The position numbers and the translations under genes are program-made. A model generated the notes under the pieces. The model did no database searches, was not told the DNA's origin, and saw only the letters and a list, made by a program, of their open reading frames with translations. This document shows, one piece after another, positions 6,143 to 11,679 of a stretch of 11,679 nucleotides of DNA. Each line of letters begins with the position of its first letter. The first letter of the stretch is position 1. Location of the stretch: the NCBI GenBank assembly GCA_040752295.1, contig JBFMFE010000234.1, forward strand, positions 1-11,679, in the 5' to 3' direction. This DNA is from JBFMFE01 sp040752295 (GTDB lineage Bacteria; UBP15; UBA6099; JBFMBQ01).

Positions 6143-7483
6143 ATGGTAACCGAGGGAGCCTGCACCGGTGGAAGGAAGGAACTTTTCCTGCGTCAGATCA
6201 GGGGTTTGATCGTCGAGCCTGAGAGGGTGAGGACGGAGCCGGATTTCGTGTCGTCGTACGTTTCGGACGGGCGCCCCGGGTCCGAAGTCGCGGCGGTTGT
6301 TTTTCCGCGCACGGAGAGCGAGGCGGCGGCTCTCGTTTCGATGGCGAACGGGCTTGGCGCGGCGCTCTATTCTCCGATACCGGAAGGTCTGGCGCCGGTG
6401 AAGCCGGGCGTCGTCGTGGACCTTTCGCTCATGAGAAGGATTACCAGGATTGACGAGGAAAACCTTCAGGCGCACGTCGAGCCGGGGGTGACGTTCGACC
6501 AGCTCCAGTCCGAACTCGACGGCATGAACCTGCGCGTACTCTATCCGGCGTGCGCGGCGGTGGATTCGGTGCTTCTGACCTACCTCGAACGCGAGATTCT
6601 CTTTGGCGCCACGCGGCACTCCAACAAACAGGTCGCGGTGGTGCACTGCGTTCTGGCGGACGGGCGTCTTTACAGGTCCGGGTCGCACGCCCTGCCGAAC
6701 GCCAACGTCAGCCACCGCGAGGACGGCGGTCCTAATATCTCCAAACTCCTGTTCCAGTCGAAGAACTGCTTCGGCATACCGACCATGGGCGTTGTGAACG
6801 TTTACCCCCTCTTCGAGGCGCGTTCCGTGCGGGCATGGGGGTTCGAACGCATGGAAGACGCCCTCGAAGCCGCGCGAGGCATCGCGCGGCGCGAGTATCC
6901 GGCGGAGTGCTTTGTCGCGAACCGGAGAAAGCTGGCGAGGGAACTTGACGGGGCGGATGAAGAGCGGCTGCCGCAGTGGATGACAGCCGTAGCTATCGAG
7001 GGCGGGGAGGAGTTGGTGAGGTATTACGAAAGGGAAGCGGGAGCGATCGCCTCGGGAGGGAAGGACCTTTCCGGCAGTGAGGACCTGATGGAAGCGGCAG
7101 CCGCGGCTTTCGAATCGGTATGGTTCGCTCCGCCGCGCTGCCTCGCTTTCTACACGACGTACGACAGGATCGGCGGGTTCGAGAAGATCGTGGCTGAGCG
7201 CCTGCCCGGAGGAATTGCCGCGGATTCGCTGCCGCGGCTTTTTGTTCCCGTCAAACGCGCGACCACGTTCTACGTGCATTACGAGTTCCCGCCGGACGGC
7301 GGAGCGGAGACGCGGGACGGCGTGCGCGCCCTGTGCCTTGAAAACGGCGCCTTTTTCAACAACCCGTCGGGCGGCTTTGCGAAGCAGGTCTTCGAAAAAA
7401 CGGGACGGTATTACGAGATGCTGAAACTGTGGAAGAACCATATTGACCCGAACAACATAATGAATGCCGATCAGGTTCTTTGA
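6143..7483 (+). CDS. FAD-linked oxidase-like subunit (VAO/PCMH fold) with degenerate FAD loops
   Basis: The 446-residue product has the two-part fold of glycolate/lactate-type flavoproteins. An N-terminal PCMH-like FAD domain (about 35-225) includes PEVAAVVFPRTESEAAALVSMA-type spacing at 47-69, the VVDLSLMRRITRID strand at 91-104 and the GPNISKLLF...GIPTMGVV segment at 196-218. The C-terminal FAD-oxidase_C-like cap ends in IDPNNIMNADQVL (434-446), the family's DP-x-NIMNP motif. The glycine-rich pyrophosphate loop expected near residue 78-86 is instead YSPIPEGLAPVK, and the second Gly-rich FAD motif near 140-158 is replaced by DSVLLTYLEREILFGATRHS. FAD binding is therefore doubtful, and it may be a structural or electron-relay partner, analogous to GlcE. 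The ATG at 6143 has GGAGGA 7 bases upstream. It is followed after 27 bases by the iron-sulfur gene. Confidence 0.8.
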   Translation: MVTEGACTGGRKELFLRQIRGLIVEPERVRTEPDFVSSYVSDGRPGSEVAAVVFPRTESEAAALVSMANGLGAALYSPIPEGLAPVKPGVVVDLSLMRRITRIDEENLQAHVEPGVTFDQLQSELDGMNLRVLYPACAAVDSVLLTYLEREILFGATRHSNKQVAVVHCVLADGRLYRSGSHALPNANVSHREDGGPNISKLLFQSKNCFGIPTMGVVNVYPLFEARSVRAWGFERMEDALEAARGIARREYPAECFVANRRKLARELDGADEERLPQWMTAVAIEGGEELVRYYEREAGAIASGGKDLSGSEDLMEAAAAAFESVWFAPPRCLAFYTTYDRIGGFEKIVAERLPGGIAADSLPRLFVPVKRATTFYVHYEFPPDGGAETRDGVRALCLENGAFFNNPSGGFAKQVFEKTGRYYEMLKLWKNHIDPNNIMNADQVL

Positions 7484-7510
7484 TGGAAAAACCGGGACCG
7501 GAGGAGCGCC

Positions 7511-8755
7511 ATGTCAAGGCTGACGCGCCATGAATACAACCCGCTGATGCAGTCTTACAGAACCGCCATGAGGTGCGGCAAGTGCGGGCTTTGCAGGTAT
7601 ATTGACAACAATGAGATCAGAAACCTGCGCTTTTCACTTATCTGCCCCAGCGGGGCGAAGTTCAAGTACGAGGAGTACTGGGGCTCCGGCAAGTCCGAGA
7701 TTCTCCGCGGTCTCGTCACGCAGCTTGGCGCCGTGACGACCGAGATCGAAATCAACGAGCGTCTCGTCCACGCGCTCTACACGTGCACCGCGTGCGCCGG
7801 ATGCCAGGTCATCTGCGAGTCCATAGGAAAGGAGCCTCTCAAGACCATAATCTCGATCCGCGAGAAGATTTTCCTCGAGGGAGAAATTCTCGAGCCGCAC
7901 AAAAAAATGCTCGGCAACATCAGGGAGACCGGCAATCCCTGGGGGAGGGCAGCGGAGGCGCGCGCCGGATGGCTCAAGGACGTTGAAGGAGCGAAGGACC
8001 TCGCGAAGGACAAGGCGGAAGTGCTTTTTTACGTCGGCTGTGCGCCGTACAAGCCGGAGTTGAGGGAATCGGCGGCGGCAGCCGCGAGGATTTTGGGAAA
8101 GACCGGCGCCGACTTCGGTACGCTCGGGGCGCGGGAAAAATGCTGCGGCATCGCGATGATGCGGATCGGCGACGCGCGCGGGTTCGAGAAGATCGCCGCC
8201 GAGAACCTCGAAGCCTTCGGAAAATCAGGCGCGGAAAAAATCGTCACCTCGTGCGCCTGCTGCTTTCAGGTCCTTCGCGACGAGTACGAGGAAATAGCCG
8301 GCGGCGATCTCGATTTCGAAGTGCTCCACGTCACGGAGTACCTGAGCGGACTTCTCGACGACGGCAAACTGAAACTGAAGAAGCCGCCCGCGGACCTCTT
8401 CGGGTCGAAAAAACCGCGCGTTACGTATCACGACCCGTGCAGCCTCGGAAGGTACACGAGGGTTTATGAACCGCCGCGGAACGTGCTCAACGCCGTTGAC
8501 GGGATGGAGTTCGTCGAGATGTACCGCAACCGGGCGAACTCGTGGTGCTGCGGCGCGGGGGGCGGCGGCGAGACGGCGGCGGCGTATCCGGATTACGCCG
8601 CGTGGGTCGCGGGCGAGCGCATCGAAGAGGCGAAAGCCGTCGGCGCAGGCGCCGTCGTCACCGCCTGCCCGTTCTGCGAGGACGCGCTTGCCGCGGCGGC
8701 GGGAAAGCATACGCGGGTGATTGACGTCGCGCGTCTCGTGGACGCGCTGGTATGA
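7511..8755 (+). CDS. GlcF/HdrD-like iron-sulfur subunit with two CCG domains
   Basis: This is a 414-residue soluble electron-transfer subunit. Residues 22-45 (C22-x2-C25-x2-C28 ... C45-P) and 92-102 (C92-x2-C95-x2-C98-x3-C102) form two ferredoxin-type [4Fe-4S] clusters. Two CCG (DUF224) domains follow: C177, C211-C212-G213 and C248-x2-C251, then C310, C346-C347-G348 and C386-x2-C389. All ligands are present. CCG proteins link flavoprotein dehydrogenases to quinones or disulfides, as in GlcF, LutA, GlpC and HdrD. The start at 7511 has GGAGG 6 bases upstream. The first cluster lacks the usual fourth-Cys spacing (17 residues to C45, with a CP), a variation often seen in this family. It pairs with the flavoproteins at 6143 and 10112; the acceptor and substrate are unknown. 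Confidence 0.9.
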   Translation: MSRLTRHEYNPLMQSYRTAMRCGKCGLCRYIDNNEIRNLRFSLICPSGAKFKYEEYWGSGKSEILRGLVTQLGAVTTEIEINERLVHALYTCTACAGCQVICESIGKEPLKTIISIREKIFLEGEILEPHKKMLGNIRETGNPWGRAAEARAGWLKDVEGAKDLAKDKAEVLFYVGCAPYKPELRESAAAAARILGKTGADFGTLGAREKCCGIAMMRIGDARGFEKIAAENLEAFGKSGAEKIVTSCACCFQVLRDEYEEIAGGDLDFEVLHVTEYLSGLLDDGKLKLKKPPADLFGSKKPRVTYHDPCSLGRYTRVYEPPRNVLNAVDGMEFVEMYRNRANSWCCGAGGGGETAAAYPDYAAWVAGERIEEAKAVGAGAVVTACPFCEDALAAAAGKHTRVIDVARLVDALV

Positions 8756-8774
8756 ACCTTATTGACGGGAACGA

Positions 8775-9014
8775 ATGAAAACGACTCGTTACTTTGAACA
8801 ACAGGTCTTGCGTAAACGTTCCTTCATAAAGCGAGAGTGGTGCGAAAAAGCCTTGTCTCGACCCGTTCGACGCGAAGTACAGGCTGACAAACGTGTTCGT
8901 TACTGGATTTTCGTCCCTGAACTTGGGAAATATTTGCGAGTGGTTACACTGGAGGATGGCGAGACTGTGCATAACGCCTTTCCGGATCGCGATTTCAAGG
9001 AGGTGAAAAAGTGA
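8775..9014 (+). CDS. DUF4258-like small protein, putative type II toxin
   Basis: The 79-residue basic protein has the pattern of a small family usually found beside DUF2283 genes: an N-terminal helix (YFEQQVLRKRSFIKREWCEKAL), then strand-rich RVRYWIFVPELGKYLRVVTLEDGETVHNAFPDRDF. The RVVTLEDG-x-x-x-HNAF-x-DR segment is the distinctive part. The function is inferred from the pairing: a toxin-like RNase of the RelE/BrnT-related group, with no demonstrated activity. The start has only a weak GGGA site 4 bases upstream. It begins 19 bases after the iron-sulfur gene, in a sharply AT-richer stretch than the preceding gene, and overlaps the next gene by 4 bases. Confidence 0.65.
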   Translation: MKTTRYFEQQVLRKRSFIKREWCEKALSRPVRREVQADKRVRYWIFVPELGKYLRVVTLEDGETVHNAFPDRDFKEVKK

Positions 9015-9235
9015 AATTCCATTACTACCCCGAGACCGATTCATTATACATAGAACTCTCGGACAGGGCCAGCGCAGACACACGAGAAGTTGCGCCCGGC
9101 GTTTTATTGGATTTTGACGCTGATGGACACCTTGTTGGAATTGATATTGACCACGCATGCAAGATCGCCGATCTTTCACGACTTGAGGCGGAGTCGCTGC
9201 CAATCACAAACCTTTCGGTCGCCAATCCGCGGTGA
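9011..9235 (+). CDS. DUF2283 family protein, putative antitoxin
   Basis: The 74-residue protein has the DUF2283 signature: an opening strand FHYYPETDSLYIELSD (D10 then a S-L-Y-I strand), then EVAPGVLLDFDADGHLVGIDID at 26-47, ending in a short acidic helix. The GTG start overlaps the upstream stop (GTGA), with a near-perfect AAGGAGGTGA ribosome binding site at 8997-9006. This indicates translational coupling with the DUF4258-like gene, the typical arrangement of a toxin-antitoxin pair. The antitoxin role is an inference from context; the molecular function of DUF2283 is not established to my knowledge. Confidence 0.75.
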   Translation: MKFHYYPETDSLYIELSDRASADTREVAPGVLLDFDADGHLVGIDIDHACKIADLSRLEAESLPITNLSVANPR

Positions 9236-9241
9236 TACCGA

Positions 9242-9343
9242 ATGTATCACGTTCTTGTTGTAATTGAAAAAGCGAGCGAGTGTGAGCGGCGCGGGAAGGC
9301 TTTGACCGAACCCGTCTATCGCGAAGCGCGGTTGGTGAAGTAA
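9242..9343 (+). pseudogene. 33-codon remnant: HicB-like start joined to a DUF4258-like or repeat fragment
   Basis: ATG at 9242 opens a 33-codon frame to TAA at 9341-9343, 6 bases after the DUF2283 stop. Its first residues MYHVLVVIEKASE match the first strand of HicB antitoxins ('MYxYLVVIEKAxxNYSAY'), but the rest of HicB is absent. From 9296 the frame reads KALTEPVYRE, echoing KALSRPVRRE of the DUF4258-like gene (8849-8878) in the same phase, with several synonymous differences. Either two decayed toxin-antitoxin genes are fused here, or a short dispersed repeat interrupted a hicB gene. A working function is unlikely. Confidence 0.4.
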
Positions 9344-9366
9344 CGTTTGCCCGATGGAAGGCGTTT

Positions 9367-9708
9367 ATGTTCATGTTTAACACGGAAAAGCTGAAAATCC
9401 AATGGTCTCCAAGAGAAGCGGAGATTCTCGAAAAGACCGTCGCGATTATCGAAAGGCGTCTCGCCCCGCATAAGATACATCTCTTCGGCTCAAGAGCGAA
9501 ATTGCGTAACGCCGGCGGTTCGGATTTCGACCTCGCGGTGGACATCCCGGCGCCGGACGTCAGAACAAAACGAATGCTGATGGAGGAAATCGAGGAGATC
9601 GCCGGTCTTTACAGCGTTGACGTCGTTTACCTCGGGTCGGCTGACGACGATTTCAAAGAGCTTGTCCTGAAAACCGCGGAGGTTATTTATGAAAAAGACG
9701 GAGATTGA
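9367..9708 (+). CDS. MNT-family minimal nucleotidyltransferase (MntA-like antitoxin)
   Basis: The 113-residue protein carries the complete Pol-beta-type active site: G41-S42 followed by ten residues and D53-x-D55 (GSRAKLRNAGGSDFDLA), with a third Asp in YSVDVVYLG (D85). In characterised MntA-HepT pairs this enzyme transfers AMP from ATP onto a Tyr of the HepT partner and neutralises it. GGAAGG lies 5 bases before the ATG at 9367, and a second ATG at 9373 is possible. It overlaps the next gene by 20 bases, so the two are co-expressed. Confidence 0.85.
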   Translation: MFMFNTEKLKIQWSPREAEILEKTVAIIERRLAPHKIHLFGSRAKLRNAGGSDFDLAVDIPAPDVRTKRMLMEEIEEIAGLYSVDVVYLGSADDDFKELVLKTAEVIYEKDGD

Positions 9709-10087
9709 GGTTTCGCTGAAAAAGTTAAACGACGCCCTGAACAGGCTGAAAGAATGCGTCGGGGATGCCGTGGATGAACTTGACCATGACGGGGTGATTC
9801 AGCGTTTCGAATTCACTTTCGAATTGCCCTGGAAATGTCTCAAAACGTATCTTGAAAATGAAGGAATCACGTGCAGAACACCCAGAGAACGTCTGAAAGC
9901 GGTCTTCGGGATCAACCTGATAAACGACGAAGCCGTGTTCCTCGACATGCTCGAAGACGGGAATTTATCTTCACATATATACAGCAGGGATGAGGCGGAA
10001 AGAATATACAGGAGGATCGGTAATTTCTATCAACCGCGGATTGAAACATTGTTGAACAAATTGAAAAGCGCCGTCGAAAAAAAATGA
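9689..10087 (+). CDS. HepT-like/HI0074-type nucleotidyltransferase-partner protein
   Basis: The 132-residue all-helical protein matches the nucleotidyltransferase substrate-binding (HI0074) branch of HEPN-type HepT proteins. The helix GVIQRFEFTFELPWKCLKTYL at 35-55 is diagnostic, and the family's catalytic segment lies at 91-98. The usual R-N-x-x-x-H-x-Y there is G91-N92-L93-S94-S95-H96-I97-Y98, so the Arg of the HEPN RNase motif is missing while His96 and the Tyr that would be adenylylated (Y98) are kept. It may be an RNase-deficient or inactivated toxin. GGAGG at 9678-9682, inside the upstream gene, is 6 bases from the ATG. Confidence 0.85.
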   Translation: MKKTEIEVSLKKLNDALNRLKECVGDAVDELDHDGVIQRFEFTFELPWKCLKTYLENEGITCRTPRERLKAVFGINLINDEAVFLDMLEDGNLSSHIYSRDEAERIYRRIGNFYQPRIETLLNKLKSAVEKK

Positions 10088-10111
10088 CTGCAAGGTTCGA
10101 GGTGATTTCGG

Positions 10112-11617
10112 ATGTCTGAAAAACACTACGACCCGACGCTTGAAAACACTCTGAACGCGTGCTGTGCGGAACTCAAAAAAGCCCTCGGCGACGAGTGGGT
10201 CTCGGACGACCCCGTCACGAACATCTGCTACTCGCGCGACCAGAGCATCGTGCGCGCGAAACGTCCCAACATGGTGTGCATGCCCGCTTCCACCGACCAG
10301 GTCGCCGACGTCGTCCGCATCGCCAGGCGCTTCGGCGTTCCCCTCACTCCCTATTCCACGGGCATAAACAGCGGCGGCGGGTGCATACCCGAAAAAGGAG
10401 GCATAATCCTCGACATGCGCCGCATGGACAGAATCCTCGAAATTGACGAGACAAACATGACCATGCGCGTTCAGCCCTTCGTATCCTTCGGCTGGGGGCA
10501 GTGCGAGGCGCAGAAGATCGGCATGAGACTCTGCAATCCCACCGCGCCGCCGACGCCTTCGATCCTTTCCAACTTCCTCGACAAAGGAATAGGACTCAGC
10601 TCCGCCAAGTACGGTCTCGGCGTTGACCACATAGTCAACATGACGGTGGTGCTGCCCGACGGGGATATACTGAAGACCGGTTCCGGCGCCTGCCCGGGAG
10701 CGGGCAGCGTCAACGTCGGCGGTCCGGGTCCCGAACTCGGCGGCATGTTCGAGTCGTCATACGGTATGTTCGGCGTCGTGACCGAGATGACCGTCCAGCT
10801 TTACCACTGGCCCCGTTATGAATACTTCACCGGGATCACCGACGGGCACGAGGACCTCGAGACCGTGCTCGAGATCATGCGCGAGCTTATGCGCGAGGAC
10901 ATCACTGAGGAACTTTTTCTATTTCAGGACGCCTACCTCGCCATAGGAGCGGCGGAGAACAACGACGGCGCGGAAGTGCTCAAGAAATATGCGCCCCGCA
11001 ACGCACTGATACTCTACCTCGCCGGCTGGACCGAAGAGGAAGTGGAAATCAAGAAACGCCAGCTCGACCGCTTCGTCAAACGCCTCGACCTCACATATCT
11101 TCCCGATGCGTTTATGGAGATGTACGACAAGGCGCTCGACGCGAGGAAATGCCTGAAGATCACACAGTACACCCCGCGCGCGGAGCGCCTCAGGGGCAGC
11201 TTCCTCATCTTCTGGTTCAACACGACCCTCGGGAATCTTCCCCCGATTGCGCGGCTTTACCAGAGGATGATAAAAGAGGAGCTTGCCGACACCGATCCGC
11301 GCTCGTCCAGGGACCCCTTTCCGCGCGAGTGTCCCGCAATCTACGTCCAGCCCGTTGAGTTTGCCCGCTACTGCGGGGTCGAGATGGACGTCTTCTGGAG
11401 TCCCGAGGACCCGGAAAGCGTCAAACGCACGCTCCCGCTCGCTCCTGCTTTCATAGAGGCTGTCCTCGATCTTGGGGGATGGTACGAGCGCACGCTTCAC
11501 TTCGGTGTGTGGCAGTCCCCACGCCTCGGAACGTATTTCCCGCTCCTGTGCGAGATGAAGGCAAAACTCGACCCCGGAAACATCATGAACCCGGGCAGGG
11601 TCGGGCTGCCGAAGTGA
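10112..11617 (+). CDS. FAD-binding oxidoreductase, VAO/GlcD-like subunit
   Basis: The 501-residue product is a flavoprotein of the VAO/PCMH family, relatives being GlcD-type and 4-cresol/VAO-type enzymes that oxidise 2-hydroxyacids or alcohols. Visible motifs: RPNMVCMPASTDQVADVVRIA at 51-71, the pyrophosphate loop PYSTGINSGGG at 80-90, ILDMRRMDRILEIDE at 99-113, KYGLGVDHIVNM at 166-177, GPGPELGGMFESSYGMFGVVTEM at 204-226, and the C-terminal LDPGNIMNPGRVG. All FAD-contact elements expected of this fold are present, unlike its paralogue at 6143. There is no obvious His or Cys for covalent flavin in the loop. GAGGTGA (10099-10105) is 6 bases upstream of the ATG, and it starts 24 bases after the HepT-like gene. 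It probably passes electrons to the CCG iron-sulfur subunit at 7511; the substrate is unknown. Confidence 0.85.
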   Translation: MSEKHYDPTLENTLNACCAELKKALGDEWVSDDPVTNICYSRDQSIVRAKRPNMVCMPASTDQVADVVRIARRFGVPLTPYSTGINSGGGCIPEKGGIILDMRRMDRILEIDETNMTMRVQPFVSFGWGQCEAQKIGMRLCNPTAPPTPSILSNFLDKGIGLSSAKYGLGVDHIVNMTVVLPDGDILKTGSGACPGAGSVNVGGPGPELGGMFESSYGMFGVVTEMTVQLYHWPRYEYFTGITDGHEDLETVLEIMRELMREDITEELFLFQDAYLAIGAAENNDGAEVLKKYAPRNALILYLAGWTEEEVEIKKRQLDRFVKRLDLTYLPDAFMEMYDKALDARKCLKITQYTPRAERLRGSFLIFWFNTTLGNLPPIARLYQRMIKEELADTDPRSSRDPFPRECPAIYVQPVEFARYCGVEMDVFWSPEDPESVKRTLPLAPAFIEAVLDLGGWYERTLHFGVWQSPRLGTYFPLLCEMKAKLDPGNIMNPGRVGLPK

Positions 11618-11679
11618 CCGCCGGCGCCGCCTCCCCCCGGCATCCGCCGCGGTGAAACAGAATACGCGCTTTGTTTTCA

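Noticed and set aside
5648..7441. 597-codon open frame on the minus strand
   Set aside because: It lies antisense to the coiled-coil and flavoprotein genes, is rich in Arg/His/Pro/Val and has no recognisable domain. GC-rich third positions of the real plus-strand genes keep it open.
9204..9545. 113-codon minus-strand open frame over the remnant and MNT gene
   Set aside because: It overlaps the GSR...DFD active-site coding of the MNT gene on the opposite strand and shows no motif of its own.
9971..10630. 219-codon minus-strand open frame across the HepT-like and flavoprotein genes
   Set aside because: It is antisense to two well-supported genes and has no family signature.

Overview
The window reads as a GC-rich bacterial chromosome segment. 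Lol/DUF1571-like and TRAP receptor genes, Sec-type signal peptides and strong AGGAGG-type ribosome binding sites point to a Gram-negative-type cell envelope. GC is very uneven by hand count: 48/60 GC at 8521-8580 against 25/60 at 8761-8820. The gene mix (TRAP receptor, unassigned large secreted glycosidase-like protein, several toxin-antitoxin families) would suit an uncultured anaerobic or candidate-phylum lineage. I cannot name a taxon from the sequence.

Layout. Positions 1-84 hold the 3' end of a plus-strand gene that looks like holo-ACP synthase. It converges on a minus-strand block: a TRAP-type periplasmic solute receptor (187-1269, with its own promoter at 1304-1331) and a 969-residue secreted protein with a glycosidase-like core and C-terminal Ig-like domains (1441-4350). 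A divergent intergenic region follows (4351-4642), with a degenerate GTGCCC-rich repeat, a strong hairpin and a recognisable promoter. The plus-strand block is: an exported LolA/DUF1571-like protein (4643-5527), a small helical coiled-coil protein (5720-6073, probably starting further upstream), and then a set of redox genes.

The redox genes are a flavoprotein of the VAO/PCMH fold with eroded FAD loops (6143-7483), a two-[4Fe-4S], two-CCG-domain iron-sulfur subunit (7511-8755), and a second flavoprotein with intact FAD motifs (10112-11617). This resembles the GlcD/GlcE/GlcF logic of glycolate/lactate-type dehydrogenases: an active flavoprotein passes electrons through a paralogous flavoprotein-like subunit and an iron-sulfur subunit. 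The substrate cannot be read from the sequence.

Between the iron-sulfur subunit and the second flavoprotein lies a tightly packed, partly AT-richer insert (8775-10087) made of toxin-antitoxin-like modules: a DUF4258-like/DUF2283 pair (overlapping 4 nt), a 33-codon chimeric remnant that begins like HicB, and an MNT nucleotidyltransferase/HepT-like pair (overlapping 20 nt). The HepT-like protein has lost the Arg of its R-x4-H-x-Y motif. This nested cassette is the most unusual feature of the window. I saw no tRNA, rRNA, CRISPR array, transposase or riboswitch. The last 62 bases (11618-11679) contain nothing I can support.
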